From: Dyella solisilvae
Lineage (GTDB): Bacteria > Pseudomonadota > Gammaproteobacteria > Xanthomonadales > Rhodanobacteraceae
Assembly: GCF_003351225.1 (NCBI RefSeq)
Contig: NZ_QQSY01000001.1
Coordinates: forward strand, 872,124 to 936,123
Length of the DNA: 64,000 bases
Direction of reading: 5' to 3'
Part shown: in pieces, positions 17,533-26,779 of the stretch
Numbering within the stretch: position 1 is the stretch's first letter
Layout of the letters: every line of letters starts with the position of its first letter
Translations under genes and position numbers: made by a program
Notes under the pieces: model-generated
What the model was told of the DNA's origin: nothing
Databases searched by the model: none
The model's input: the letters and a program-made list of their open reading frames with translations, nothing else

Positions 17533-18251
17533 GCCGGCTTGTGTGCGCTGATCAGGTAGTTGACCGCGGTGATCCGGCTCAGCCAGGCCTTGCGGTTGAT
17601 GGGGTTGTAACCCAGGCCGGAGACGTCCTGCACTTCCAGGCCCGCGTGGCGCATCAGGCGTCCCAGTTCGGACGGCTTGAGGAATTGGGCGTAGTGATGC
17701 GTACCGCGCGGCAGCATGCGCATGAGGTATTCGGCGCCGAGGATGGCCGCGCCAAACGCCGCGGGCGTGCGGTTGAGTGTGGACATCACCACCACGCCGC
17801 CGGGCTTCACCATGCGAGCGAGATCCTGCACCAGCGCCTCGGGATCGGGCACGTGCTCGATGAGCTCCATGCAGCACACCGCGTCGAAGCTCTCCGGTTC
17901 GGCCGCAGCCAGTTCAGCCGACGACTGCACGCGATAGTCGATCGACAGCTCGGGCTTCTCTAGTCGCGATTCATGCAGGTGCAACCGGGCGATCTCGATC
18001 ACTTTCTCGCCGAGGTCGATGCCGGTGACGCGCGCGCCAGCCTTGGCCAGGGCTTCGCTGAGCAGTCCACCGCCGCAGCCGACATCGGCCACGCGCGCGT
18101 TGCGCAGGTCCAACCGCGCAGCGACATAGTCGGCGCGCACGGGGTTCAGGTCATGCAGCGGGCGGGATTCGCCGTCCGGATCCCACCAGCGCGCGGCGAG
18201 CTTGCCGAAACGGGCGATTTCCTCGGGGCTGACATTGGCAGCGGCTTGCAT
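17529..18251 (-). CDS. ubiG: Ubiquinone O-methyltransferase UbiG
   Basis: Performs both O-methylations in ubiquinone synthesis using SAM. The start at 18251 (MQAAANVSPEE) has AAGGA eight bases upstream, giving 240 aa. SAM-binding motif I is VADVGCGGGLLSEAL. The WWDPDGESRPLHDLNP and NRKAWLSRI segments are family-specific. It ends overlapping gph by 4 bp. Secure. Confidence 0.95.
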   Translation of the reverse strand: MQAAANVSPEEIARFGKLAARWWDPDGESRPLHDLNPVRADYVAARLDLRNARVADVGCGGGLLSEALAKAGARVTGIDLGEKVIEIARLHLHESRLEKPELSIDYRVQSSAELAAAEPESFDAVCCMELIEHVPDPEALVQDLARMVKPGGVVVMSTLNRTPAAFGAAILGAEYLMRMLPRGTHHYAQFLKPSELGRLMRHAGLEVQDVSGLGYNPINRKAWLSRITAVNYLISAHKPA

Positions 18252-18282
18252 CGGAAGCATCCTTGGTAGCTGGTCGCAGAGC

Positions 18283-18537
18283 TTAACGCGCCTGCCATTC
18301 GTAGACCGTGATATCCCAACCTCCGCTGGTATGCGCGGGGTCCTGATGGGCGATGGCGAGCGCCTCATCCAGGTTTTCCGCGCGCATCAGGTAGGCGCCG
18401 CCAGACTGGTCGCTGAAGCCGCCTGACAGTTCCAGGCGACCACCGGCGCGCAGGCCTTCGAGGAAATCCTTGTGTGGCTGCACCACCGCCGGATCGAAAT
18501 GCGGCCGGCGCATGGCCATGACGAGGTAGCGATTCAT
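18283..18537 (-). CDS. YCII family protein
   Basis: An 84-aa protein with the YCII-type dimeric alpha/beta fold: an N-terminal MNRYLVMAMR strand, HKDFLEGLRAGGRLELSGGF and GGAYLMRAENLDEALAIA. The His in the HKDFL segment is the conserved putative active-site residue. The biochemical role of the family is mostly unknown. It lies 9 bp after the deaminase gene and 31 bp before ubiG, so it probably belongs to the same transcript. Confidence 0.78.
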   Translation of the reverse strand: MNRYLVMAMRRPHFDPAVVQPHKDFLEGLRAGGRLELSGGFSDQSGGAYLMRAENLDEALAIAHQDPAHTSGGWDITVYEWQAR

Positions 18538-18546
18538 GGGGGATCC

Positions 18547-19887
18547 TCAGGCGGCGTCGATCGCGGCGATACGTTCGCGCCAGGCATGCGTCTTGGCCAG
18601 CACGGCGTCGACGTCGATATCGGTAAGCACGCGGCCGGCCAGCTTGCGCACACCGTTGATCCACACATCCGTCACCTGATGACGACCGGTCGCGTAGACC
18701 AGCTGCGAGGCGATGTGGAACAGCGGCTGCGTTTCCAGATCGGACAGGCGCACAGCGGCAAGGTCCGCCTGCTTGCCGGCCTCGATCGAGCCGATGCGAT
18801 CTTCCAGGCCGATGGCGCGGGCGCCATTGAGCGTGGCGGCGCGCAGTGCATAGGCCGCATCGAAGGCCGCGGCATCACCCGCCACCGCCTTGGCCAGCAG
18901 CGCGGCGGTGCGCATCTCGCCGAACATGTCCAGGTCATTGTTGGAGGCGCAACCGTCGGTGCCGAGCGCCACGTTCACGCCGGCCTGACGCAGCTTCTCC
19001 GCCGGGCAGAAGCCCGAAGCGAGCTTGAGGTTGGACTCGGGGCAGTGCACCACCGACACGCCGGCTTCCGCGCAGGCGGCGATCTCGCCGTCGGTCAGCT
19101 GGGTCATGTGCACGGCGATCAGCCGATCGTTGACGATGCCGAGCTTCTGCAGGCGCTGTAACGGGCGCAGGCCGCTCTTGGCCTTCTCCTCTTCCACCTC
19201 ATGCGCAGTCTCGTGCGTATGCAGGTGCACCTGGATATCCAGCTGGTCGGACAGCACGCGGATGCGCTCGAAGCTCTCGTCCGAGACGGTATACGGCGCA
19301 TGCGGCGCGAACGAGGTGCCGATCAGCGCATCGCCCAGGAAACTGTCGTGCACTTCGATGGCACGGTCGAAATACTCGTCCTGCGTCTTCGCCCACGCCG
19401 TGGGGAATTCAATTACCGGCAGGCCAACTACCGCGCGGAAACCCAAGCGCTTGTAAGTGGCGCCGATGACATCGGGGAAGAAGTAGTTCTCATTGGCGCA
19501 GGTAGACCCGCCACGGATCATTTCCGCCACCGCCAGTTCCACGCCGTCACGCACGAACTCATGGCCGATCACCTGGCCCTCGACCGGCCAGATGTGTTTC
19601 TGCAGCCACACCATCAGCGGCAGGTCGTCGGCCAGGCCGCGCAGCAGCGTCATCGGGTTGTGCGTGTGCGTGTTGACCAGGCCCGGGATCAGCACGTGCT
19701 CGCCCAGCTCGACGCGCTCTCGCGGCGCATAGGCGGCGCGGGCCTCGGCAATCGGCAGCAACGCGGTGATCGCGCCCTTGTCCACCGCGACCGCGTGATG
19801 CTCCAACACGACACCGTGAGGCTCCACGGGCACGACCCAGCGCGCTTCGATCAACAGGTCGATGGATTGCGGGGTGGTCTGGCTCAT
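18547..19887 (-). CDS. mtaD: TRZ/ATZ-family amidohydrolase, likely MTA/SAH deaminase
   Basis: Amidohydrolase of 446 aa (start MSQTTPQ at 19887). Metal ligands and motifs seen: GLVNTHTHNPM, HLHTHETAHEVE, the HMTQLT segment and LGTDGCASNNDLDM. This pattern fits 5'-methylthioadenosine/S-adenosylhomocysteine deaminases, which in Pseudomonas act in MTA recycling. Proximity to SAM-dependent ubiG is compatible with removing SAH, but that is an inference. Chlorohydrolase-like or other deaminase substrates cannot be excluded. Confidence 0.78.
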   Translation of the reverse strand: MSQTTPQSIDLLIEARWVVPVEPHGVVLEHHAVAVDKGAITALLPIAEARAAYAPRERVELGEHVLIPGLVNTHTHNPMTLLRGLADDLPLMVWLQKHIWPVEGQVIGHEFVRDGVELAVAEMIRGGSTCANENYFFPDVIGATYKRLGFRAVVGLPVIEFPTAWAKTQDEYFDRAIEVHDSFLGDALIGTSFAPHAPYTVSDESFERIRVLSDQLDIQVHLHTHETAHEVEEEKAKSGLRPLQRLQKLGIVNDRLIAVHMTQLTDGEIAACAEAGVSVVHCPESNLKLASGFCPAEKLRQAGVNVALGTDGCASNNDLDMFGEMRTAALLAKAVAGDAAAFDAAYALRAATLNGARAIGLEDRIGSIEAGKQADLAAVRLSDLETQPLFHIASQLVYATGRHQVTDVWINGVRKLAGRVLTDIDVDAVLAKTHAWRERIAAIDAA

Positions 19888-20193
19888 CCTTAGGCTCGCT
19901 TTATCGGTGGTGGATACGACATGGGGCGGATCACCTCGCGGTGGCCGCCCCATGGTTGCCTAACGGCGTGACGCTTTTTCGCTCATCATTCCGGCGAAGG
20001 CCGGAATCCAGTGACTTTCGCCGTACCGTCGCAAGAGCAATATCGCGTGCTTCGCACAACGTACTTCACTGGATGACTCGCTGCGCTCGCCCCTTCGGGG
20101 CCGTCCTGCGGACGTTCTTCGCGCTGCGCGCTCGTCCGGCCTGCGCCGGGATGACGTATTGGCAAGCCGCGCGCAAGCGCGCGGGCCAATGCG
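19888..20193. repeat. Gene-free stretch with compound REP-like repeats
   Basis: This 306-bp gap between efp and the deaminase holds one hairpin CATTCCGGC-GAA-GGCCGGAATC (19984 onward) and a longer imperfect mosaic from 20068 to 20156, starting CACTGGATGAC and ending GCCTGCGCCGGGATGACG. Internal inverted GCGCTGCGCGC and CCCCTTCGGGG units are also present. No gene is supported. Confidence 0.7.
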
Positions 20194-20763
20194 TCACTTG
20201 CCGACGCGGCTGACGTACTCGCCCGTGCGGGTGTCGACCTTGATCACTTCGTCGGTGGTCACGAACAGCGGCACGCGCACGACAGCGCCGGTTTCCAGCG
20301 TCGCCGGCTTGCCGCCGCCACCGGAGGTGTCGCCACGCAGGCCCGGGTCGGTCTCGGTGATCTTCAGCTCGACGAAGTTCGGCGCCTGCACGGAGATGAT
20401 TTCGCCGTTGAACAGCGTCACCACGCACTCTTCCTCGCCCTTCAGCCACTTCACGGCGTCGCCCATGCCGGTCTTGCTGGCCTGGTGCTGCTCGAAGCTT
20501 TCCTGGTGCATGAAGTGCCAGAACTCGCCGTCGGAGTACAGGTACTGCATGTCGGTATCGACCACGTCGGCGACTTCGAAGGAGTCGCTGGACTTCATGG
20601 TCTGCTCGGTAGTGCGGCCGTTCTTCAGGTTGCGGATGAAGATGCGGGTGAACGCCTGACCCTTGCCGGGCTTGATGAAGTCGGCGTCCGTAATGACCCA
20701 CGGGTCATTGTTGTGAAGGATCTTCATACCCTTCTTGACGTCGTTGAGACCGGCGGTGGCCAT
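20194..20763 (-). CDS. efp: Translation elongation factor P
   Basis: Rescues ribosomes stalled at polyproline stretches. The 189-aa protein has three OB-type domains. The modified loop reads KPGKGQAF with Lys34, the residue that EpmA/EpmB would beta-lysylate. The divergent neighbour epmB, 84 bp away, matches this Lys34-type EF-P rather than the Arg32/EarP type. Secure. Confidence 0.97.
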   Translation of the reverse strand: MATAGLNDVKKGMKILHNNDPWVITDADFIKPGKGQAFTRIFIRNLKNGRTTEQTMKSSDSFEVADVVDTDMQYLYSDGEFWHFMHQESFEQHQASKTGMGDAVKWLKGEEECVVTLFNGEIISVQAPNFVELKITETDPGLRGDTSGGGGKPATLETGAVVRVPLFVTTDEVIKVDTRTGEYVSRVGK

Positions 20764-20847
20764 GCGTAGCGCTCCAGATGTGATGCCGCTGGGAGGCGGC
20801 TAGAATAGGGGTTTGCCCCGGGCCTGGGGCCCGTTTCAAGACCCACT

Positions 20848-21858
20848 ATGATAACCGCAAGCCAAGCCGCCCGCCTATCTCCGCCCGGATCCGACTGGCG
20901 CACGCTCTGGCGCGAGGCCGTCACCGACCCGCGCGAGCTGCTTGAGGCCGCCGGCCTGGCCCACCTGGCCGACCAATTGCCGGCGGACGATGCGGGCTTT
21001 GCCCTGCGCGTGCCTCGCGGCTTCCTGGCCCGCATGCGCCAGGGCGATCCGAACGACCCGCTGTTGCTGCAGGTCCTGCCCCAGCTGGCCGAACTGGACC
21101 AGGTGGAGGGCTTCAGCACGGACGCTGTCGGCGACATGGCGGCCCGCTCGGCGCAAGGGGTGCTGCACAAGTACCAAGGGCGTGCCCTGCTGATCGCCAG
21201 CGGCAGCTGCGCGATCAACTGCCGCTACTGCTTCCGTCGCCACTTCCCCTACGGCGATGAGATGGCCGCTGCCGGGCAGTGGCGCAAGGCGCTGGAGCAC
21301 GTGCGTGCTGACGCCTCGATCAGCGAGCTGATCCTCTCGGGCGGCGACCCGCTGTCGCTGGCCACGCCCAAGCTGGAGGAGCTTTCCCGCGGCCTCGCTG
21401 ACATTCCGCACGTCACCCGCCTGCGCATCCACACCCGCCTGCCGGTGGTGCTGCCCGAGCGCGTCGACGACGCCTTGGTCGACTGGCTGGCGGCGCTGCC
21501 GCTGCAGAAAGTGGTGGTGTTGCACGCCAACCACGCCAACGAGTTCGACGCCAATGTCGACGAAGCCTGCCGCCGTCTGCGCGGGGCCGGCGCCACCCTG
21601 CTCAACCAGTCCGTGCTGTTGCGCGGGATCAATGACGACGCGGACACCCTGGCCGCGCTGTCCGAGCGCCTGTTCGCCGCCGGCGTCCTGCCCTATTACC
21701 TGCACCAGCTCGACCGGGTGCAGGGAGCCGCACACTTCGAAGTGGACGATGCATGCGCCCTCGCGCTGGTCGAGGACGTGCGCCACCGCCTGCCCGGCTA
21801 CCTCGTGCCCAGGCTGGTGCGTGAGGTTGGCGGCGAGGCATCCAAGCGCCCGCTGTAA
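20848..21858 (+). CDS. epmB: EF-P beta-lysylation protein EpmB (lysine 2,3-aminomutase-like)
   Basis: Radical-SAM enzyme of 336 aa that makes (R)-beta-lysine for EF-P modification. The cluster-binding CxxxCxxC is at Cys121, Cys125 and Cys128 (CAINCRYC). A PLP-binding region follows, as in lysine aminomutases. It is divergent from efp, the usual arrangement. EpmA is not in the window. Confidence 0.94.
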   Translation: MITASQAARLSPPGSDWRTLWREAVTDPRELLEAAGLAHLADQLPADDAGFALRVPRGFLARMRQGDPNDPLLLQVLPQLAELDQVEGFSTDAVGDMAARSAQGVLHKYQGRALLIASGSCAINCRYCFRRHFPYGDEMAAAGQWRKALEHVRADASISELILSGGDPLSLATPKLEELSRGLADIPHVTRLRIHTRLPVVLPERVDDALVDWLAALPLQKVVVLHANHANEFDANVDEACRRLRGAGATLLNQSVLLRGINDDADTLAALSERLFAAGVLPYYLHQLDRVQGAAHFEVDDACALALVEDVRHRLPGYLVPRLVREVGGEASKRPL

Positions 21859-22008
21859 TACCCGCCCGACACTTGTGGGCCGCGTCACTTCCGGAAACTT
21901 TCCGCTGGCAGTGACGGGCGGAATCCGCTACAACCACGCAAGGCCCGCGCCCTGCTGTCACGGCAGGTTTCAACAGCAGCGGCGAACAATGGATAGACCG
22001 ACGTGCCC

Positions 22009-24051
22009 ATGAAAACAGACCAGGTCATCAAGATCCTTTTCATCGAAAAGTCGGTCGAAGACGCGGAACAGATCATCAGCCTGCTGCGCAACAGCGGCAT
22101 CGCCGTCCGCCCCGCACGCGCCACCAGCGCCGAGCAGGTCAATGCGGCGCTTGATGAACTGGGTCCGGACGTCGTGCTGTTCGACCCGACGGTCGGCACG
22201 CTGGAGTTGCGCGAGGTGTCGCGCCTGCTCGACGCGCATGGGCGCGATTTGTCGCTGATCGCCCTGGTCGGCCAGGTCGACAACGCCACCATCACCGAAC
22301 TCTTTGTGGGCGGCGCGCGCAGCGTTGCGCTGCGTACGCAACCCAAGCAGCTGATGGCGGTGGTGCAGCGGGAATTCGACGCACTCCATGCACGCCGACA
22401 GCTGCGCCGCCTGGAAACCGCGCTGCGCGAATCGGAGCGCCGCTGCGACGCCCTGCTGGACTCCTCCACCGACGCCATCGCCTACGTGCACGAAGGCATG
22501 CACGTGCGCGCCAACCAGGCCTACCTGGATACCTTCGGCTACACCGAATTTGACGACCTGCTCGGACTGCCGGTGCTGGACATGATCAGCCCCACCGACG
22601 CCGATGAGTTCAAGACCACCCTCAAGGGCCTCTCGCGCGGGGAAAAGCCCAGCGCCCCGATCGAGCTGCAGGCGCGTCGCGCCGACGCCAGCAACTTCAA
22701 GGCCAGCGTGGACTTCGCCCACGCCACCTTCGAGGGCGAGCCCTGCCTGCAGGTGGTGTTCCGTCGCCAGCAGATCGACGCCAGCGTCATCGAGCAGCTG
22801 CAGCGCGACCCCGTCACCGGCCTGTTCAACCGCGCCCGCATGCTCGAGTGCGTCGACCAGGCGGTCTCCGCCGCCACCGAAGGCGTCAAGGGCCAGTCGC
22901 TGCTGCTGATCGAGCCGGACAACTGGCAGGCCATCGTCGCCGGCGTGGGCCTGGCCAAGGCTGACGAACTGCTGGCCGCCTTCGCCAACCGGGTGGAGGG
23001 CCAGCTGGGCGCCCATGACACGGCCGGCCTGCTGGCTGAGCACACCGTGGGTGTGCTGCTGCATACCCGCAATGACGAAAGCATCAAGCAGTGGATCGCC
23101 GGGCTCCAGCAGGCGATCGCCGGCGGCATCTTCGACCTGGGCACGCGCTCCATCACGGTCACCACGAGCATCGGCGGCAGCCTGCTGGGCGAGCGCAATG
23201 CCAACACCGAACTGCTGCTCAACCAGGCCAGCCAGGCCCTGCGCAATGCGCAGAGCCAGGGCGGCAACCGCAGCGAACTGCACGACCCCGCCGCGCGCGA
23301 AAAGGCGGAGGAAGAGCGCGAGCGCTACTGGCTGGGCGTGCTGAAGCAGGCGCTGACCCAGAACGATTTCGTGCTGTACCACCAGCAGACCATCAGCCTG
23401 CAGGACGCCGACGGCGAATTCTCCGAGATCCTGCTGCGCCTCAACGGCCCACAGGGCGAGGTGCTGCCGGGCTTCTTCATGCCGATCGCGGAAAAGCACA
23501 ACCTCACCCCGGCCATCGACCGCTGGGTGCTGCACCAGGCCATCGAGCATCTGCGCGCCCGCGACCGCAGCGGCACGCCCACGACGTTCTTCGTCAAGCT
23601 CACCTCCGGCTCGCTGGAAGACACCCAGCTACTGCCGTGGCTGGGCGAGCAACTGCGTCGCGCGGGACTGAAGAACGGCAAGCTCGTGCTCGAAACCACC
23701 GAGAGCAAGGTCGTGACCTCGCTGCGCCCCGCGCAGGAATTCATCAGGGCGTGGAAACAGCTCGGCGGCCAGTTCGCACTGGAGCAGTTCGGCTCGGGCC
23801 TGAACTCCTTCCAGTTGCTCAACCACATCGACGCGGACTACCTGAAGATCGACCGCAGCTACATGGCCGACCTGCCCCAGCAGCAGGAAAGCCAGAAAAA
23901 GGTCGCCGAAATCTGCCGCCAGGCCCGCGAGCTGAAGAAGCTGACCATCGCCGAGTGGGTCGAAGACGCCGCCAGCACCTCGCTGCTTTTCGCCTGCGGC
24001 GTGGACTTCGTGCAGGGCAACTTCCTGCAGGAGCCGCAGCGGTTGGCGTGA
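22009..24051 (+). CDS. fimX: FimX-like REC-PAS-GGDEF-EAL protein (degenerate c-di-GMP receptor)
   Basis: The 680-aa domain order is REC (~8-120, Asp59 present), PAS (~140-255), GGDEF (~262-415) and EAL (~425-675). The GGDEF active site is replaced by LAEHT (342-346) and the EAL signature by Glu473-Ile-Leu, so neither cyclase nor phosphodiesterase activity is expected. This matches FimX of Pseudomonas (EVL) and Xanthomonas, where the EAL domain binds c-di-GMP and PilZ/PilB to control type IV pili. No pil genes flank it. An ATG at 22009 is preferred to a GTG two codons earlier; neither has a clear Shine-Dalgarno. Confidence 0.85.
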   Translation: MKTDQVIKILFIEKSVEDAEQIISLLRNSGIAVRPARATSAEQVNAALDELGPDVVLFDPTVGTLELREVSRLLDAHGRDLSLIALVGQVDNATITELFVGGARSVALRTQPKQLMAVVQREFDALHARRQLRRLETALRESERRCDALLDSSTDAIAYVHEGMHVRANQAYLDTFGYTEFDDLLGLPVLDMISPTDADEFKTTLKGLSRGEKPSAPIELQARRADASNFKASVDFAHATFEGEPCLQVVFRRQQIDASVIEQLQRDPVTGLFNRARMLECVDQAVSAATEGVKGQSLLLIEPDNWQAIVAGVGLAKADELLAAFANRVEGQLGAHDTAGLLAEHTVGVLLHTRNDESIKQWIAGLQQAIAGGIFDLGTRSITVTTSIGGSLLGERNANTELLLNQASQALRNAQSQGGNRSELHDPAAREKAEEERERYWLGVLKQALTQNDFVLYHQQTISLQDADGEFSEILLRLNGPQGEVLPGFFMPIAEKHNLTPAIDRWVLHQAIEHLRARDRSGTPTTFFVKLTSGSLEDTQLLPWLGEQLRRAGLKNGKLVLETTESKVVTSLRPAQEFIRAWKQLGGQFALEQFGSGLNSFQLLNHIDADYLKIDRSYMADLPQQQESQKKVAEICRQARELKKLTIAEWVEDAASTSLLFACGVDFVQGNFLQEPQRLA

Positions 24052-24587
24052 GGCGGGCTGCCCTTTGCTTGGAAAGGGCGCCAATACCTGAGACCGGTGG
24101 AATCGCAGCCCCGCGCAGGGGCACACCGCGACATGGGGCGAGACTCCCCCTCTCCCCGATGATCACCGCTACTAGAACCAGCGACCGTCTGCCTTAAGTC
24201 CTCTCGGCCGCGGCGCGTTACTGGGTAGCCGCTGTCCCTGAGGTATCACGTCACCGATCAAGCTGGCCGCAGTCCACCGGGCTGGTAACCCACATGTCGC
24301 TACGAGCCTCTTAGGCCGTTTTCTTTGGGTTACTTTTCTTTTGGGCCAGCAAAAGAAAAGTGACTCGAGCGTCGGCAGACGATTGAAACGCCCGCCGCGT
24401 AGGCGGCACGCTGGCGGCAACGCCAAACACAGAGCCAAAAGCCAAAGTCACTGGATCCCAGCCTGCGCTGGGATGACGGATAGGGAGACCGTGGTAATTC
24501 CCGTGTTTCGCCTTGAGCGAGCCTGCGGCAATCCATAGACAGCCCCGAGGCGAGCCCACCCACACCTATCTACTTCGTAATCGCAAA
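24052..24587. repeat. Gene-free region with REP-like elements
   Basis: Between convergent fimX and rplS. A palindrome GTTACTTTTCTTTTG / CAAAAGAAAAGTGAC spans 24329-24364, a repeat type common in Xanthomonadales. An ATTCC-family half unit (CACTGGATCCCAGC / GCTGGGATGACGG) spans 24446-24480. The region is less biased in base composition than the genes. I find no protein or RNA gene in it. Confidence 0.65.
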
Positions 24588-24588
24588 C

Positions 24589-24620
24589 AAAAACCCCGCG
24601 GATCGCTCCGCGGGGTTTTT
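24589..24620 (-). terminator. Intrinsic terminator of the rpsP-rplS operon
   Basis: Nine-bp stem CCCCGCGGA / TCCGCGGGG with a 4-base loop and T5 on the minus strand, ~25 bp after the rplS stop. A-rich/T-rich flanks on both sides suggest it can also stop rightward transcripts from fimX. Confidence 0.85.
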
Positions 24621-24643
24621 GGTGTATCGGCAAGACGCCGGGA

Positions 24644-25036
24644 TTACTCCGCAGCGGCAGCCTTCTTCGCGGCCTTGGCGGCCGAGACGGCGGCGACGTC
24701 TTCCTTGATGCGAGCAGCCTTGCCTTCCAGGTTGCGCAGGTAGTACAGCTTGGCGCCACGCACCTTGCCCTTGCGCTTCACTTCGACCGAGTCGATGGCC
24801 GGGCTATGAGCCTGGAACACGCGCTCCACGCCGGTGCCGTGCGAAATCTTGCGCACGGTGAAGGCCGAATGCAGGCCGCGGCTACGCTTGGCGATGACGA
24901 CACCCTCGAACGCCTGGACGCGCTCGCGGTTACCTTCCTTCACCTTCACGTTGACCACCACGGTGTCACCAGGGCCGAACTCCGGCAGCTGGCGGGTGAT
25001 CTGCTCGGCTTCGAACTGTTCGATGATCTTGTTCAT
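24644..25036 (-). CDS. rplS: 50S ribosomal protein L19
   Basis: The 130-aa L19 opens with [13 protein letters not shown] and contains [18 protein letters not shown] and [11 protein letters not shown], hallmarks of the protein at the 30S-50S interface. The C-terminus has an extra Ala/Lys-rich tail of ~18 residues. Last gene of rpsP-rimM-trmD-rplS, followed by an intrinsic terminator. Secure. Confidence 0.98.
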   Translation of the reverse strand: MNKIIEQFEAEQITRQLPEFGPGDTVVVNVKVKEGNRERVQAFEGVVIAKRSRGLHSAFTVRKISHGTGVERVFQAHSPAIDSVEVKRKGKVRGAKLYYLRNLEGKAARIKEDVAAVSAAKAAKKAAAAE

Positions 25037-25063
25037 GGCAACACCTGTCTAATTTCTGAGCCC

Positions 25064-25831
25064 TTAGTGGGCCGTATCGTCGTGCCGCGTCTGCTGAGCA
25101 TGCTCGCGGCGGAATTCATCCAACAGCGCACGGGATTCTGCATCCAGCGCGCGCTGCGCCAAAAGGTCGGGACGTCGCAACCAGGTCCGTCCCAGCGATT
25201 GCTTCAGGCGCCAGCGGCGGATCGCCGCGTGGTCACCGGAAAGCAGTACATCCGGCACGTCGCCCAGTGCGTCATGCACCGGTTTTGCATAGTGCGGGCA
25301 ATCCAGCAGTCCGTCCGAGAACGAATCCTGCTGCGCCGACTGCGCGTCGTTCAACGCACCGTCCTGCAAGCGGCCCACGGCATCAATGATAACCGCGGCG
25401 CCAAGCTCACCGCCGGACAGCACATAATCGCCGATGGAGAGCTCCTCGTCGACCTCGTGCGCCAGCAGACGCTCGTCCACACCTTCGTAACGCCCACAGA
25501 GCAGAGCGATGCGCGGCAGCTTCGCCAGCGCTTCCACCCTGCCTTGCGTCAGCCGCGCACCTTGCGGGCTGAGGTAAATCACATGCACCGGTTCCGGCGC
25601 CGCCTCGCGCATCGCCTTGAGGGCATCGCGCAAAGGCTGGATCAGCATCACCATTCCGGGTCCGCCGCCACAAGTGCGGCCGTCCACGGTGCGGTAATTG
25701 TCGGTGGCGTAGTCGCGCGGGTTCCAGGTTTCCACCTGCAGCAGCTCACGCTGCTGCGCACGTCCCACGACCCCCACTGCAGCACACTGGCGCATGAAGT
25801 CGGGAAACAGCGTGACGACATCGATGCGCAT
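25064..25831 (-). CDS. trmD: tRNA (guanine-N1)-methyltransferase
   Basis: SPOUT methyltransferase that makes m1G37 in tRNAs and prevents +1 frameshifting. From [10 protein letters not shown] (25831) it has 255 aa. Knotted-site motifs are seen in [12 protein letters not shown] and [14 protein letters not shown]. An upstream in-frame extension to 25927 is rejected because it lacks conserved residues. It sits between rimM and rplS in the standard order. Confidence 0.97.
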   Translation of the reverse strand: MRIDVVTLFPDFMRQCAAVGVVGRAQQRELLQVETWNPRDYATDNYRTVDGRTCGGGPGMVMLIQPLRDALKAMREAAPEPVHVIYLSPQGARLTQGRVEALAKLPRIALLCGRYEGVDERLLAHEVDEELSIGDYVLSGGELGAAVIIDAVGRLQDGALNDAQSAQQDSFSDGLLDCPHYAKPVHDALGDVPDVLLSGDHAAIRRWRLKQSLGRTWLRRPDLLAQRALDAESRALLDEFRREHAQQTRHDDTAH

Positions 25832-25865
25832 GATCCTCAACCCATGTGGCCGCGCACAGGCGCGC

Positions 25866-26381
25866 TCAGAATTCAGGATCCCAGTCCACCACCATGCGCC
25901 CGCCGGACAAATCCACCGAACGCACATACGAACCCTGGATGAAAGGAATCAGCCGCTCGCGCGTACCGTCCTTCACCACCACGACGTCGTTGGCGCCGGT
26001 CGCGAACAGATGACTGACCCGCCCCAGCACCACGCCTTCCGTGGTGACGACCTCCAGACCCTCGAGGTCGACCCAGTAATACTCATCCTTGCCGGGAGGC
26101 GGCAGCAGCTCGCGGGCGACATAAATGTCCTGCCCCACCAGCGCCGCCGCAGCGTCGCGGTCATCCACTCCAGGCAACTGGGCGATCAGCCCTTTACCCT
26201 GCGGACGACCCTTCACTCCCGCGACCTCCATCTCCACACCCGGCGCCGATGTGAGCAGCCAGGGTTGGTAGGTGAAGATCCGCGTGCGGGGTTCGGTCCA
26301 GGATTCGATCTTGACCGAGCCCTGCACGCCGTACAGCCCGACGATGCGTCCCACCAGGACGCGTCGACCGGCTGCCGTCAT
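25866..26381 (-). CDS. rimM: Ribosome maturation factor RimM
   Basis: The 171-aa protein assists 30S head assembly by binding S19. It has the N-terminal [15 protein letters not shown] strand-loop typical of RimM and the PRC-barrel segment [12 protein letters not shown]. It starts 2 bp after the rpsP stop, so it is tightly coupled within the operon. Confidence 0.96.
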   Translation of the reverse strand: MTAAGRRVLVGRIVGLYGVQGSVKIESWTEPRTRIFTYQPWLLTSAPGVEMEVAGVKGRPQGKGLIAQLPGVDDRDAAAALVGQDIYVARELLPPPGKDEYYWVDLEGLEVVTTEGVVLGRVSHLFATGANDVVVVKDGTRERLIPFIQGSYVRSVDLSGGRMVVDWDPEF

Positions 26382-26383
26382 GC

Positions 26384-26638
26384 TCAGGCAGCCTGCTGCT
26401 TGCCGGCTTCCTTGACCAGGGCGGCGACCTTATCGGTCAGCTGGGCGCCCTTGCCAACCCACTCCTGCACGCGGGCGACGTTCAGCTCAAGGCGCTTGTC
26501 CTTGCCCGAAGCAACCGGATTGTAGAAACCCACGTTCTCGATGCTGCGACCGTCGCGCTTGTTGCGCTGATCGGTGACAACGATGTGGTAGAACGGACGG
26601 CCCTTGGCGCCGCCGCGCGAAAGACGAATCTTGACCAT
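26384..26638 (-). CDS. rpsP: 30S ribosomal protein S16
   Basis: An 84-aa S16 from ATG 26638 ([20 protein letters not shown]), the universal N-terminus, with GFYNPVA in the middle. Open frame upstream of this start lacks S16 homology. First gene of the rpsP-rimM-trmD-rplS operon; the region 26639-26779 upstream must carry its promoter. Confidence 0.97.
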   Translation of the reverse strand: MVKIRLSRGGAKGRPFYHIVVTDQRNKRDGRSIENVGFYNPVASGKDKRLELNVARVQEWVGKGAQLTDKVAALVKEAGKQQAA

Positions 26639-26779
26639 AAGTAAAAGCTCCAGAGTTGCCGGATGCCGGCAGCACGCACGAGGCCGTGCGCGGTAAACGC
26701 AGCATTTTAATGAATTTTGGGGAAAAAGGAAGAGCCGACAGGCAAATCCGGCCGGAAAAACCAACCGGACCGTTCAGCC

